64,000 nucleotides of DNA from Mycetohabitans sp. B8 (GCF_021991875.1 NZ_JAHLKR010000024.1:1-64000), one strand, 5' to 3'; shown: positions 8,826 through 17,909, numbered from the stretch's first letter. Notes: generated by a model from the sequence alone, not told the origin. Translations and numbers: made by a program.

Positions 8826-9104
8826 ATGGTTACGGCAACATCCATCAAGCTTGATGATGAACTGAAAGGGCGGGTTCAGCACTTGGCTGAGGCTCGTCGG
8901 TGAACTCCGCATTGGATCATGCGTGAAGCCATTGAGCAGTACGTCGAGCGCGAGGAAAAGCGTGAAGCATTGAACCAAGACACGCTCAAGGCATGGAATG
9001 AATTTCAGGCGACCGGCCTGCACGCGAGCGCCGAGGAAGTGGATAAGTGGCTCGCGAGCTGGGGAACTGAAAACGAACTGCCCTCGCCGGAATGCCACAA
9101 GTAA
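8826..9104 (+). pseudogene. CopG/RHH-type antitoxin with an internal TGA
   Basis: A clear Shine-Dalgarno (GGAGG) precedes the ATG. The protein begins TATSIKLDDELKGRVQHLAE, a ribbon-helix-helix start, then hits TGA at 8901-8903 after AEARR. The same frame continues with the rest of a ParD-like antitoxin (TPHWIMREAIEQYVEREE, ending ECHK at 9104). A CGA-to-TGA change would explain it. Its stop overlaps the toxin start by 13 bp, as in functional pairs. Confidence 0.85.
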
Positions 9105-9370
9105 TCTTTGCGCCGGCAGCTATCCGGGACATGCAACGATTGCGCGACTTCCTGCGGCCGAAGAATCCTGACGCCGCAAGGCGGGCTGGCGAAGCGATTA
9201 GACAAGGCGTGCAGGCTCTCGGTACTCACCCTTGAATGGGACGTCTCGTAGAAGATCTGCCCCAGCAGTATCGGGAGTGGCCGATCGATTTCAGGGATAG
9301 TGGTTACATAGCCCGGTACCGCCTCGACGGCGGTACCGTCACGATCTTGGCCGTCCGACACCACGCTGGC
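9092..9370 (+). pseudogene. RelE/ParE-type toxin with an internal TGA
   Basis: It starts at the ATG at 9092 (MPQVIFAPAAIRDMQRLRDF) and reads to TGA at 9233-9235 after QALGTHP. The frame then continues with the conserved second half (MGRLVEDLPQQYREWPIDF, GYIARYRLDGGTVTILAVRH). The normal C-terminus is lost where the frame runs into the antisense integrase fragment. Family members are mRNA interferases or gyrase poisons; this one should be dead. Losing toxin and antitoxin by the same kind of TGA change is notable. Confidence 0.85.
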
Positions 9371-9743
9371 TGGCTTCAGGGGAAGATTGGTCTGTTTCAA
9401 CCAATCGTCCCTCAGTTTGGCGATGTCCGCGCTTCGCACCGAAGCCATTGGTCTGGACGCAATGACCGTGCTCTTCCAAATTGCGCAGCAGAGACGCTTC
9501 CTGCACGTAGCCCTTCTTGGAGGCGGCGATTTCAGGATCGTATCGATCGAGCGCTTCCGCGAACGTGGTCGATTCCGCTTCGGCCCGGCTGACGAAGACG
9601 CCGCGATCGATCTCCGACTCGATCAATCGAGCCCAAGCCTCTGCTTCAGCTCGCGTGTTGAATGTCTTGATCTATACTGGGTAGCTTTTGCGCCGAACGC
9701 GGGCCTGCCACTGAAGATCGCCTCGACGGGTGATAGATGCCAT
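9368..9743 (-). pseudogene. N-terminal remnant of a tyrosine site-specific integrase
   Basis: The ATG at 9743 starts ASITRRGDLQWQARVRRKSY, an integrase N-terminus. An in-frame TAG follows (YPV*IKTF), then EAEAWARLIESEIDRGVFV, FAEALDRYDPEIAASKKG and, after a frameshift near 9450, ASVRSADIAKLRDDWLKQT. The catalytic domain is missing; the sequence collides with the toxin remnant. It starts 120 bp from the 3' end of tRNA-Ala and reads away from it, the classic position of an island integrase. Confidence 0.85.
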
Positions 9744-9828
9744 TCACTGCTCCTCAAGTGTTGCGTCCAAGGCTTCGACAGCCCGAGTGGCGCAAAATTG
9801 GCCCAATAAATCGAATCTACCAAAGAAA

Positions 9829-9855
9829 AAGGGCTTAGCCATCAGCTAAGCCCTT
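9829..9855 (-). terminator. Rho-independent terminator of tRNA-Ala
   Basis: On the minus strand an 11-bp perfect stem (AAGGGCTTAGC with GCTAAGCCCTT, loop TGATG) is followed by a T-run. It lies directly downstream of the tRNA. Confidence 0.85.
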
Positions 9856-9863
9856 GATTCTAT

Positions 9864-9939
<76 letters not shown>

Positions 9940-9995
9940 ACGTGAAGCGGTAAGTATAGCAGAAATACACACTCCAAAAGCAAGACGTTTACCCG

Positions 9996-10394
9996 CTACT
10001 TCCGCGGCGCCCCCGCCAGCACCCAATCCACCAACACCCTCGCCTCAGCCTCACTCAACCGAGGATGTGACGGCATTGGAATCGGTCCCCATACGCCTGC
10101 TCCGCCTTGCACGACCTTCTTGACCAGCCGCGCGGGCGCCGTCCCGTCTGCCTTGTACCGTTGAGCGATTTGAGCAAAGCTAGGTCCGACAAGTTTGCGC
10201 TCGATGGCATGACAACCGAAGCACGCATTCTGCTTCGCCAGGGCCTGCGCGCGCTCGGCATCATACGCCTGCGCGCCGGTGGCCGCCCCCGCCAGCACAA
10301 TGGCCGTGCCCCAACGCAACCGTCCCCACCGGGTCAACCCGAATCCGCCCTGCAACCCAACCCCGTGCCAACGCACCTGACTGACCTCACTCAT
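9996..10394 (-). CDS. Periplasmic class I cytochrome c (c-551/c-552 type)
   Basis: 132 residues. An N-terminal hydrophobic segment ending in GAATGAQA is a probable signal peptide. The haem site is CFGCH, and the axial Met lies in PIPMPSHPRLSE near the C-terminus, as in small electron-carrier cytochromes. The protein would shuttle electrons in the periplasm. Its ATG overlaps the dolP stop by one base (TGATG), so translation is probably coupled to dolP. No particular oxidase or reductase partner is adjacent. Confidence 0.88.
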   Translation of the reverse strand: MSEVSQVRWHGVGLQGGFGLTRWGRLRWGTAIVLAGAATGAQAYDAERAQALAKQNACFGCHAIERKLVGPSFAQIAQRYKADGTAPARLVKKVVQGGAGVWGPIPMPSHPRLSEAEARVLVDWVLAGAPRK

Positions 10395-11179
10395 CAATTC
10401 GGTGCCTTCGGGTTACCCGGCTTGATCGCCGAGTTGGACACGGGTGCGGGCGGCTGTTGATCCAGCGGTTGCTCAGTCACCCCTGCGGGCGGCACTTCGC
10501 CCACCGTTGCTCCCGTCGACTGCTCCACCGCGGGCTCGGAAGCCACGCTGGCGCCGGATGCCGGCATCGCCACCAGTGACTTCGCATCCTCGGGCTTCAC
10601 GTACTGAAACAGTTTGACGACCTGCTTCACGCCGGTCACGCGACTGGCGACGTCGGCTCCTCGATTGCCTTCGTCAACCGTCACCAAGCCCATCAAGTAG
10701 ACAATGCCGCGCTCCGTGGTCCATTTGTAATAGTTCGACGAAATATCCCTGTTGCCGACCAACGCGGCCTGCACCTTGCTACTGATATACGTATCGCTGG
10801 TGCGCGAAGAAAATGAACTCGCGGGCTGCACTGCCAGTTCATTGGCGATACTACTCACGTTGATAATGTCACGCACGATCGACTCGGCCTTTTGCTTCGC
10901 GGCCTCATCCGGCACCTCACCGGTCAACAGCACGCGACGGTTATAGACCGTCAGGTTGACGTGGGCGGTGTCCGGCAATGCATTGCCGATCCGTTTCAAT
11001 GCCTTGATTTGGATCTCGCGGTCCTCCGTCTGGGCCCCGAGCGTGCGCCGATCAACGGCTATCAGCGTGCCGCCGGCCGCGCCGCCCAGCAGCAGTAGGC
11101 CGCAGCCTTGGAGCGATGAAGCAAGGCCCACGGCCAGCACGGCATGCATAAGCGTCTTACAGACGCGAGTGGCAGTCAT
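10394..11179 (-). CDS. dolP: BON-domain outer-membrane lipoprotein, DolP/YraP-like
   Basis: 261 residues. A signal peptide ends in the lipobox LQGC, so it is a predicted lipoprotein. Two BON domains follow (about residues 60-125, VNLTVYNRRVLLTGEVPDEA, and 130-200, KVQAALVGNRDISSNYYKW...), then a Pro/Ala-rich tail unlike the short E. coli form. DolP binds anionic phospholipid at division sites and supports outer-membrane integrity. The ATG at 11179 has GGAGAGG upstream. It follows diaA in the conserved yraN-diaA-dolP order. Confidence 0.88.
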   Translation of the reverse strand: MTATRVCKTLMHAVLAVGLASSLQGCGLLLLGGAAGGTLIAVDRRTLGAQTEDREIQIKALKRIGNALPDTAHVNLTVYNRRVLLTGEVPDEAAKQKAESIVRDIINVSSIANELAVQPASSFSSRTSDTYISSKVQAALVGNRDISSNYYKWTTERGIVYLMGLVTVDEGNRGADVASRVTGVKQVVKLFQYVKPEDAKSLVAMPASGASVASEPAVEQSTGATVGEVPPAGVTEQPLDQQPPAPVSNSAIKPGNPKAPN

Positions 11180-11201
11180 CGACAACCTCTCCCTAATTTA
11201 G

Positions 11202-11789
11202 TTAGTCTTCTTCCCCGAGCAGCATTGCATCGATCCCGTCGCACAAGCAGTGAATCGTCAGCAGCTGCAACTCATGAACCCGCGCTTGACGCTGCGCGGG
11301 CACGCAAATATGGATGTCGGTATCGAGCAGTGCTTGGGACAGCGGTCCGCCGCCGGCCCCAGTCAACGCGACGACGATCATCTCCCGCTCATGCGCAGCA
11401 TCGATGGCCGCAACCAACGCCGGCGCATCATCGTACCCGGCGATTGCAAGCAGTATGTCGTCGCCGTGCCCCAGCGAGCGCACCTGACGCGCGAAAACCG
11501 CATCGTGCGCCTGTGTGCCACCAGACGCTCTCATCCAATCATCATTGGCCAGGGCAAGCGCCGGCAGCCCCGGCCGGTCGCGCTCGAAACGACCAACGAG
11601 CGCTGCCGCGAAACGCTGCGCGTCCAACATGCACGCGCCATCCCCGCATGTCAGGATCTTGCCGCCGTTCGCCAGTGTCGCGAACATGGCATCGATCGCC
11701 GCGGCGATCGGCACTCCCAGCGCATCCAATGCAGTCAATGGCCACTGCGCACTCTCGCGGAACTGCCGCTGAATTCTCTCGATCGACAT
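11202..11789 (-). CDS. diaA: SIS-domain protein, DiaA/GmhA family
   Basis: 195 residues forming a single SIS (sugar isomerase) fold: an N-terminal helical region, GGKILTCGDGACMLDAQRFA for the phosphosugar loop, and GHGDDILLAIAGYDDAPAL. In this gene neighbourhood the family member is DiaA, which binds DnaA and promotes replication initiation; GmhA (sedoheptulose-7-phosphate isomerase) is the close paralogue. CGDGAC replaces the more usual CGNGGS-type loop, arguing against GmhA activity. It lies between yraN and dolP on the same strand with short gaps. Confidence 0.85.
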   Translation of the reverse strand: MSIERIQRQFRESAQWPLTALDALGVPIAAAIDAMFATLANGGKILTCGDGACMLDAQRFAAALVGRFERDRPGLPALALANDDWMRASGGTQAHDAVFARQVRSLGHGDDILLAIAGYDDAPALVAAIDAAHEREMIVVALTGAGGGPLSQALLDTDIHICVPAQRQARVHELQLLTIHCLCDGIDAMLLGEED

Positions 11790-11821
11790 CAATTGTTCAT
11801 GCTCGTTTCTCGCCCGCGAGT

Positions 11822-12430
11822 TTACCGCAGTCGCGGATCTTCGCTGAAGGCATCAACGACCCACGTCAGTCGGCCACCATCGAACGCGACGATGTCGAAC
11901 CGGCAAGGCGGCACCGCCTTCAGGCGCCCACCCGCCAAACGCGTGGCCAGGAAAGCCCGGGCGGCGGCCATCAGGCGGTATTGCTTGCGCCTATCGACAC
12001 TGGCGAGTGCCCCACCATAATCGGGGCAATTGCGGGCACGGACCTCGACAAATACGATTGTCCCATCGGTGGTCCGCATGACAAGGTCGATCTCCCCGCG
12101 CCGATAACGTACGTTGCGCGCTATGAGCACCAACCCGTGGCGGCTCAAATGGCGCAGCGCATGCGACTCGAAAACACGACCGACCTGCTTCGACATCGGC
12201 CGGCGCGAAAAGTTGTCCAATGACCCCTCAGCCCGCGTCGGTTGTGTCGGTTGTGTCGGTTGTGTCGGTTGTGTCGGTTGTGTCGGTTGTGTCGGCTGTG
12301 TCGGCTGTGTCGGCTGTGTCGGCTGTGTCGGTTGTGTCGGCTGTGTCGGCTGCATAGGCTGCATCGCCAGCCGGGTGGTACTAGTCGCCGTACCACGTCG
12401 TGGCACAATGGCGGGCGCTTCGTTGCTCAT
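11822..12430 (-). CDS. yraN: YraN/UPF0102 family nuclease-like protein with a repeat-encoded N-terminal extension
   Basis: The conserved domain ([18 protein letters not shown], then [15 protein letters not shown] and FVEVRARNC) is the UPF0102 fold related to Holliday-junction resolvases, with the D and E residues of the nuclease core. The ATG at 12430 has the best Shine-Dalgarno (GGGAGAAG) and gives 202 residues including about 14 Gln-Pro-Thr repeats. An ATG at 12196 would give a family-typical length of about 125 without repeats but lacks a ribosome site. If 12430 is right, the 5' ends of yraN and rsmI are only 20 bp apart. Function in the family is unsettled. Confidence 0.8.
   Translation of the reverse strand: MSNEAPAIVPRRGTATSTTRLAMQPMQPTQPTQPTQPTQPTQPTQPTQPTQPTQPTQPTQPTQPTRAEGSLDNFSRRPMSKQVGRVFESHALRHLSRHGLVLIARNVRYRRGEIDLVMRTTDGTIVFVEVRARNCPDYGGALASVDRRKQYRLMAAARAFLATRLAGGRLKAVPPCRFDIVAFDGGRLTWVVDAFSEDPRLR
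12240..12365. repeat. 9-bp minisatellite, 12 perfect plus 2 degenerate units
   Basis: Units are GGTTGTGTC or GGCTGTGTC. The order is six T-type, four C-type, one T-type and one C-type, then two GGCTGCAT(A/C) units. On the minus strand they encode Thr-Gln-Pro repeats in the yraN frame. Since each unit is three codons, copy-number changes keep the frame. Confidence 0.95.
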
Positions 12431-12450
12431 CGCTTCTCCCGAGGTATTCC

Positions 12451-13338
12451 TTGATCGATCCCCTCTCGCTCGCCGAGAACCAGCACTATCCGGCACCGGC
12501 GCTTTATGTGATGGCAACGCCGATCGGCAACTTCGCCGACATCACGCTCCGCGCGTTGCACGTGCTTGCGCTGGTGGACCGCATTGCGGCGGAAGATACG
12601 CGCAACACGGCTCACCTGCTCGCGCGTTACCGAATCACGCGCCCATTGCTGGCGGTTCACGAACACAACGAACGCGAAGCCGCACAACGCGTCGTTGAGC
12701 TTCTGCGCGCGGGCGAGCGTATCGCGTACGTGTCGGACGCGGGCACGCCTGGCATCTCGGATCCGGGCGCACGGCTGGTCGACGCGGTACGCAATGCAGG
12801 ACTGGGCGTGGTGCCGATACCGGGCGCCAGCGCGGTAACCGCTGCGCTGAGTGTGACCGGCGATTGGGCGGGCACGTTTACCTTCGCCGGCTTCCTGCCG
12901 ACCAAGCCGAAGCAGCGGACCGCCCGGCTCCAGGCACTGGCGTCGCGCGAGGAAGCGCTTGTTTTCTATGAGGCGCCGCACCGCGCGCTCGAGACCGTAC
13001 GCGCGTTGGCCGAAACGCTTGGCCCGTCGCGTCGAATGTTGATCGCGCGAGAAATCACCAAGCTACACGAGAGCCTGCATCAGTGCATGCTGGCCGAAGG
13101 GCCAGCATGGCTCGCCGCCGATCCGAATCGGCTGCGTGGCGAGTTCGTCCTTGTGGTCGAAGGTGCTGGCGCACCCACGCACAGTGACGCGCACCAGCAC
13201 GACGCGATACTGACGACATTGCTGGACGAAGTGCCGGTCAGCACCGCGGTCAAACTGGCAGTCGCGCTGACGGGCGCATCACGTGGCGTGCTCTATGCGC
13301 GTGCGCTGGAATTGAAAAAGGACGGATCGGGAAGATAA
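12451..13338 (+). CDS. rsmI: 16S rRNA (cytidine1402-2'-O)-methyltransferase RsmI
   Basis: 295 residues from a TTG start; GAGG lies six bases upstream, and the resulting N-terminus ([19 protein letters not shown]) matches the family. SAM-dependent tetrapyrrole-methylase fold motifs are present: [38 protein letters not shown] and [11 protein letters not shown]. RsmI modifies C1402 of 16S rRNA in the decoding centre. It is divergent from yraN, the usual arrangement. The C-terminal RsmI extension is present and the length is normal. Confidence 0.93.
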   Translation: MIDPLSLAENQHYPAPALYVMATPIGNFADITLRALHVLALVDRIAAEDTRNTAHLLARYRITRPLLAVHEHNEREAAQRVVELLRAGERIAYVSDAGTPGISDPGARLVDAVRNAGLGVVPIPGASAVTAALSVTGDWAGTFTFAGFLPTKPKQRTARLQALASREEALVFYEAPHRALETVRALAETLGPSRRMLIAREITKLHESLHQCMLAEGPAWLAADPNRLRGEFVLVVEGAGAPTHSDAHQHDAILTTLLDEVPVSTAVKLAVALTGASRGVLYARALELKKDGSGR

Positions 13339-13361
13339 AAAAGCCGCGATTGAACCGCGGC
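13337..13361 (-). terminator. Rho-independent terminator downstream of rlpA
   Basis: On the minus strand the stem GCCGCG/CGCGGC with a 7-nt loop is followed by six T residues. It ends rlpA transcription and abuts the rsmI stop codon, so it separates the convergent genes. Confidence 0.8.
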
Positions 13362-13398
13362 CCGAGACAAAGCATACTGCACAAGCTCGCGGTGTCGA

Positions 13399-14028
13399 TC
13401 ATCTGGCCAACGCGAGTTGCTCGGTCATCGCCACGCGAGCCTCCTCGCGCGACAAGCCTTGCAGCCGAACTCTTGCGGTCCCGGCATGCTGCAGCCCAAG
13501 CGCATTCGCCGCCGCCTGCGACAGGTCAATGATCCGTGCGCTGTGATACGGCCCACGATCGTTAATCCGCACCACCACCGATTTCTTGTTCGCGACGTTG
13601 GTCACGCGCACAAACGACGACAGCGGCAAGCGCCGATGCGCAGCAGTCAACGCATACTTGTCGAAGCGCTCGCCGTTCGCGGTACGACGGCCATGGAAAC
13701 GAGGGCCATACCAGGATGCGCGGCCCTCCTGCTTGAAATCCGACACGTCAGGCGCATCCGCGACCAGCGGCTCGGCATCGGCAAGCAACGGGGCATTACG
13801 CGCGGCCATGTCGGCCGGCGCATCGCCCCGCTTCCCGCGCGCGAGTGCATCCAGGGCTGACTTTGCACGGCTCGACACCGACTGGACGACCGCCGTACCG
13901 CTTGCCCTCGCGCTTCCCATCGTTGGGCTCACCGTCGTTGGCTCCTTACGATCCCCATCCATCGCGCAACCGGCCAGCAGAAGGAGGGCACAAACGATCC
14001 CATAACGTCGAGGCCATCGAGCTTTCAT
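13399..14028 (-). CDS. rlpA: RlpA-like septal lipoprotein (lytic transglycosylase family)
   Basis: 209 residues. The signal peptide ends in LLAGC, a lipobox. A variable linker leads to the double-psi beta-barrel domain at about residues 110-200, with [29 protein letters not shown] and [13 protein letters not shown]. The catalytic-type Asp in INDRGPY is kept. RlpA cleaves denuded peptidoglycan at the septum. The C-terminal SPOR domain of longer homologues is missing, a normal variant in Burkholderia. The start at 14028 is chosen for the lipobox spacing. Confidence 0.88.
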   Translation of the reverse strand: MKARWPRRYGIVCALLLLAGCAMDGDRKEPTTVSPTMGSARASGTAVVQSVSSRAKSALDALARGKRGDAPADMAARNAPLLADAEPLVADAPDVSDFKQEGRASWYGPRFHGRRTANGERFDKYALTAAHRRLPLSSFVRVTNVANKKSVVVRINDRGPYHSARIIDLSQAAANALGLQHAGTARVRLQGLSREEARVAMTEQLALAR

Positions 14029-14240
14029 AGGTACGTCTTCACTATTATGAGCCGTCACCTATGGCCACGGCTCTGGGCGAACAAACGGATGCGCCATGGC
14101 ACCGCGCAGGCAAGCTGCGCTCGGTGGGCGGCGCGACCGCGAAACGGCAAGCGCCGTGGTTCGCCAGGTTCAAGGCACGTCTGGCCGCCCTTTAAGGGAC
14201 GTCATCCAGACCCGAATCACCGCTGACGACGTTACAATGT

Positions 14241-14256
14241 TGGCATGGCACTTGCT
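14241..14256 (+). promoter_or_regulatory. Sigma-54-type (-24/-12) promoter motif
   Basis: TGGCATGGCACTTGCT matches the consensus TGGCACG-N4-TTGCW with one mismatch and the required GG-N10-GC spacing. It points toward the metallohydrolase gene on the plus strand about 370 bp away, with only a short possible peptide in between. No enhancer site was identified. Confidence 0.45.
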
Positions 14257-14267
14257 AGTTAAGCGTC

Positions 14268-14366
14268 ATGCTGATCAGCGGTGAAGGCTCCGTACCAGTG
14301 CCGGGCTACGCCGGGAATCAGGCGCCCCGTGTCCAACCGGATGGAACGTGTCGCATCAACTTGTGA
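14268..14366 (+). CDS. Possible 32-residue peptide downstream of the sigma-54-like motif
   Basis: An ATG-started frame of 32 codons (MLISGEGSVPVPGYAG...) begins just after the expected transcription start. There is no Shine-Dalgarno and I do not recognise the sequence. Position relative to the promoter motif is the only support, so it may be chance. Confidence 0.15.
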   Translation: MLISGEGSVPVPGYAGNQAPRVQPDGTCRINL

Positions 14367-14624
14367 TGCTGGATACCGCCGCGTGTCGTACGCGGCGTTA
14401 TTACTGGACGGCGCCCTCTTCGACCGTGCGGTGCGAGGGCGTCCGACTTGACTGCACAATTAAGGTGCATGCTGGCCATTATACCCAATTGTGCAGATCA
14501 TCATTTTTACGCAATACGCCGCTGCGGTCATGCGAACGCGCGGATGCGTGGATGCACAGATCGGGACATGACGACTACAATGTTGCCTTCACTTAGCCAG
14601 CCGTTCAGTGCGCTTCCGAACCCG

Positions 14625-15272
14625 ATGCAAGTCAAGCTGATTCCCGTCACGACCTTCATGCAGAACTGCTCGCTGCTCGTATGCGAGCAGACCCAACGCG
14701 CCGCCATTGTCGATCCGGGAGGAGATCTGACGTTGATCGAAGCACAGGTGCAAAAGCACGGCGCGAGCGTGGAAAAGGTGTTGTTGACGCACGGACACGT
14801 CGACCATTGCGCAGGTGCCCGTGCATTGGCAAGCCACTACGGCGTGCCGATCGAGGGACCGCATCCGGATGAGCAATTTTGGCTGGCATTGCTGCCGCAG
14901 CAGAGCACGCGTTTTGGCTTGCCGGCGGCGCAAGCGTTCGAGCCGGACCGCTGGCTGCACGATGGCGATACCGTGCGGTTCGGCAATGAGATATTGGAGG
15001 TCCTTCACTGCCCGGGACATACGCCGGGACACGTGGTTTTTTTCAGCCGCGAACATCGACTTGCGCTGGTCGGCGACGTACTATTCGCGGGATCGATCGG
15101 ACGGACGGATTTTCCGCGCGGCAATCATGCGGATCTCATCGCGTCGATCCGCAAGAAGCTGTGGCCGCTCGGTGACGACGTCCGCTTCGTTCCCGGACAC
15201 GGTCCGATGTCGACCTTCGGCGAGGAGCGGCGCACGAATCCGTACGTGGCGGACCACGTTACTGCCAGTTGA
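14625..15272 (+). CDS. MBL-fold metallohydrolase, YcbL (type II glyoxalase-like)
   Basis: 215 residues with the metallo-beta-lactamase signature [13 protein letters not shown], plus [29 protein letters not shown] and FVPGHGP, the complete set of metal ligands. Length and motif order match YcbL, a small glyoxalase II-like thioesterase without the C-terminal substrate domain of GloB. The start [15 protein letters not shown] is family-typical; upstream ATGs at 14568 and 14580 are in frame. The natural substrate is probably a glutathione thioester. Confidence 0.87.
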   Translation: MQVKLIPVTTFMQNCSLLVCEQTQRAAIVDPGGDLTLIEAQVQKHGASVEKVLLTHGHVDHCAGARALASHYGVPIEGPHPDEQFWLALLPQQSTRFGLPAAQAFEPDRWLHDGDTVRFGNEILEVLHCPGHTPGHVVFFSREHRLALVGDVLFAGSIGRTDFPRGNHADLIASIRKKLWPLGDDVRFVPGHGPMSTFGEERRTNPYVADHVTAS

Positions 15273-15283
15273 TCGGATACTCA

Positions 15284-15964
15284 ATGGAAGAAATTTACGT
15301 CAGCACCGATATCGAGGCGGACGGCCCGATTCCCGGCCCGCATTCAATGCTGAGCTTCGCATCCGCGGCCTATACCGGAGACAAACAGCTGATCGCAACA
15401 TTCTCCGCTAACTTGGACACGCTGCCCGGCGCATCCCCCCATCCGGTTCAGGACGCGTGGTGGAAAACGCAACCCGACGCTTGGGCGGCATGCCGTACAG
15501 ATACGCGTGCGCCCGAAGAAGCACTGCCCGCCTATGTCGACTGGGTTGAGGCTTTACCCGGCAAGCCCGTCTTCGTGGCCTATCCGGCCGGCTTCGACTT
15601 CACGTTCATGTTCTGGTACATGATGCGCTTTGCTGGCCGCTGCCCGTTCTCCTGGTCGGCGCTGGACATCAAGACGCTGGCGTTTGCGATGACCGGGCTG
15701 CCTTACCGGAAGACGATCAAGCCAAGGTTGCCGAAGCACTGGTTCGACACCCATCCGCACACACATGTCGCGCTCGATGATGCGATCGAACAGGGGGCGT
15801 TGTTTTGCAACATGCTTTCGGAGTTGCGCGTGCGCCAGGCGGCGCATGCCGAATGGCTGGCGGGGGCAACGCACGACGAACTCGCGCAAGCGACGCCTCT
15901 CGACCCGACGGCAGGCCCCGCGGAGTCAGAAACGGAACCCGGACAACAGGGCGGCGGCCGTTGA
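15284..15964 (+). CDS. DEDDh 3'-5' exonuclease
   Basis: 226 residues. The N-terminal [13 protein letters not shown] holds the first Asp-x-Glu pair, [16 protein letters not shown] the second acidic site, and [12 protein letters not shown] the His-x5-Asp of the DEDDh group. The fold matches DnaQ-like exonucleases outside the polymerase III complex. It starts 11 bp after the metallohydrolase and probably shares its transcript. The C-terminal 40 residues are low-complexity. No polymerase or oligoribonuclease-specific feature was found, so the substrate is unknown. Confidence 0.8.
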   Translation: MEEIYVSTDIEADGPIPGPHSMLSFASAAYTGDKQLIATFSANLDTLPGASPHPVQDAWWKTQPDAWAACRTDTRAPEEALPAYVDWVEALPGKPVFVAYPAGFDFTFMFWYMMRFAGRCPFSWSALDIKTLAFAMTGLPYRKTIKPRLPKHWFDTHPHTHVALDDAIEQGALFCNMLSELRVRQAAHAEWLAGATHDELAQATPLDPTAGPAESETEPGQQGGGR

Positions 15965-15976
15965 GCCGCCCTGCCG

Positions 15977-17110
15977 TCACGCTTTCGGCATGTCGGCGAT
16001 CCTCAATCCAATCCGCCGCATCGCCGCTAGATAGCGCTCAATGACGATCCGTTCGTCATAGCGCTGCTCAACCATTCGTCGCCCCCGAGCGCCCATGGTC
16101 GCGCGCGCGTCCGGCCCCATTTCGATGATGTGCTGAAGCTTGCGCGCCAGGTCGGCAGCATCCCTGGGCGCGCACAACAACCCGGTTTCGCCGTCGACCA
16201 CGACTTCCCGGCACCCGATCGCTTCCGTCGCCACCAGCGGCTTGGCCATCGCCGCCCCCTCCAACAACGTGCGAGGCACGCCTTCACGATAGGACGGTAG
16301 CACGAGGCAGTCAGCGCGCGCGATGATATCGCGCACGTCTTGTGTCGTGCCGAGGTACTCGACCACGCCTTCGGCGACCCACGTACGCATCTGCTCGGCA
16401 CTGATCGCGCTTGGATTGGCAACGTCGGTCGCGCCGAGCAATTGGAACACCGCCTGCGGATACACGGCGCGGACAAGACGGGCAGCCTCGACGTATTCGC
16501 CCACCCCCTTATCCCACAGCATGCGGGCAATCAGCAGAAAGCGCACTTTGCCGTCGGACATGCCCGCTGCACGCGGCGCGAAATGAGCAAGATCAATGCC
16601 CTCGCCGGGCAACACCTGCGTCTTGACCGGATCGACCAGTCGCTGCGCGACGAAGTCCTGTTGGTCGTCGCCGTTAAGGAACCACACCTCGCGCGGGAAA
16701 CGAAAAGCGAAGCGGTACAGCGCCTTGGCCACGCGCGCGACGAAATTGGTATTGACGAACGCGTAACCAAGTCCCGTGGTCACGGCGATACATGGCACAC
16801 CAGCCAGCTTGGCCGCGATCGAGCCATAGACGTTCGGCTTGATAGTGTAGTGGAACACCAGGTCAGGTTTCAGCGCACGGTAGCGCATCACGAGCGTGCT
16901 CACCAACCCGATATCGTGCAGCGGGTTCGTACCTTTCGCGGACAACTCCAGCGGGATGACTCGCACGTTCAACTCGCGTGCGCGCGACAACGTATCGTCA
17001 ATGGGCGCCATCACGACGACGTCAACCCCCATTCCGACCAGCGTGCGCAGCAGTCCTGGGCGAAAGATAACAATGGACCACAGCGTATTGGCCACCAGCA
17101 CGATGCGCAT
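15977..17110 (-). CDS. GT4-family glycosyltransferase
   Basis: 377 residues with a GT-B fold. The N-terminal IVLVANTLWSIVIFRPGLL and KPNVYGSIAAKLAGVPCIAV are typical of capsule/O-antigen transferases acting on lipid-linked sugars. The donor domain carries LPGEGIDLAHF and the E-x7-E motif in SYREGVPRTLLEGAAMAKP. The probable role is adding a sugar during surface polysaccharide assembly at the inner membrane. It is alone here without other polysaccharide genes, unusual for the family. Convergent with the exonuclease gene (12 bp apart). Confidence 0.83.
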   Translation of the reverse strand: MRIVLVANTLWSIVIFRPGLLRTLVGMGVDVVVMAPIDDTLSRARELNVRVIPLELSAKGTNPLHDIGLVSTLVMRYRALKPDLVFHYTIKPNVYGSIAAKLAGVPCIAVTTGLGYAFVNTNFVARVAKALYRFAFRFPREVWFLNGDDQQDFVAQRLVDPVKTQVLPGEGIDLAHFAPRAAGMSDGKVRFLLIARMLWDKGVGEYVEAARLVRAVYPQAVFQLLGATDVANPSAISAEQMRTWVAEGVVEYLGTTQDVRDIIARADCLVLPSYREGVPRTLLEGAAMAKPLVATEAIGCREVVVDGETGLLCAPRDAADLARKLQHIIEMGPDARATMGARGRRMVEQRYDERIVIERYLAAMRRIGLRIADMPKA

Positions 17111-17350
17111 GATGAAAAGGTTTTTGGTTGCGAGCGCGCGCAGTCTAATGGAGTGGCCCGACTCGCACAATTGCCAATCGCAAAAATGCCGGCCTGCTTG
17201 CCGACGTGGCGGATAGGAACGTTATGAGTGAAAGTATCGCATAAGCATGCTAGATAGAGGTGAAGTCACTCATCTTAAACGATACGAATTGCGTTTTATT
17301 CGCGATTTCTCTACCATTCAAAAAATAGAACGCGCTAAAGGGAGGCACTC

Positions 17351-17809
17351 TTGGCACTCGATGCGTTTTCTCAAAAGATATTGCGCCTATTACAACTCGA
17401 CGCGCGCCGCTCGGTACAAGAGATTTCCGATCAAGTCGGTTTATCGAGTACGCCGTGCTGGCGAAGAATCAAGGAAATGGAGCAGTCGGGGGTGATCCAG
17501 CGCTACACTGCGTTGCTCGACCGGGAAAAGCTCGGATTACATGTGTGCGCGCTCGCCCATATCCATTTGACGCGCCATACCGAAGGCGGCGCCGAGCAAT
17601 TCGAGCGAGAAATCGCGACCTGTCCGGAAGTCACCGAATGCTATAGCACGACGGGCGAGGCCGATTATATCCTCAAGATCGTTGCAGCCGATATCAAAGC
17701 TTACGACACGTTCCTGCACGAGCGCATTTTCAAGTTTCCAGCCGTCGCGCAAGTCCACACCAGCGTCGTACTGCGGGAAATCAAGTTCGACACGCAATTG
17801 CCGCTTTGA
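17351..17809 (+). CDS. Lrp/AsnC-family transcriptional regulator
   Basis: 152 residues. It starts at a TTG with GGGAGG six bases upstream. The helix-turn-helix (RRSVQEISDQVGLSSTPCWRR) is followed by the RAM effector domain (VTECYSTTGEADYILKIVA). Such proteins form octamers and respond to amino acids. The gene it controls is not evident: the CDF exporter is convergent, and the glycosyltransferase is divergent 240 bp upstream across an AT-rich promoter region. Confidence 0.9.
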   Translation: MALDAFSQKILRLLQLDARRSVQEISDQVGLSSTPCWRRIKEMEQSGVIQRYTALLDREKLGLHVCALAHIHLTRHTEGGAEQFEREIATCPEVTECYSTTGEADYILKIVAADIKAYDTFLHERIFKFPAVAQVHTSVVLREIKFDTQLPL

Positions 17810-17909
17810 TAGGGTGTGTGCCCCACCGCCGCTTGACATACTCGGGCTGCCCGCGGCAAGCACGGGTGGCAGCGCCTCCATGCTGCCGCACTAGCCTACG
17901 CGGTGTGCG

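Larger units (their letters stand above)
14029..14624. other. Long intergenic region between rlpA and the metallohydrolase
   Basis: No supported gene apart from a possible 32-codon peptide at 14268-14366. It contains a sigma-54-like motif at 14241-14256. The rest holds only antisense or short frames with no recognisable similarity. Confidence 0.6.

Noticed and set aside
8826-9235. Use of TGA as a sense codon
   Set aside because: TGA ends many intact core genes in the window, so the two internal TGAs are better explained as nonsense mutations.
11144-12223. 359-codon plus-strand frame over diaA and yraN
   Set aside because: Antisense shadow; the minus strand holds conserved diaA and yraN.
12240-12365. 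CRISPR-like array
   Set aside because: Units are 9 bp with no spacers and no cas genes in the window.
12114-12698. Cys-Val-Gly repeat protein on the plus strand
   Set aside because: It is the translation of the 9-bp array in a frame that runs into rsmI out of frame; no ribosome site and no conserved sequence.
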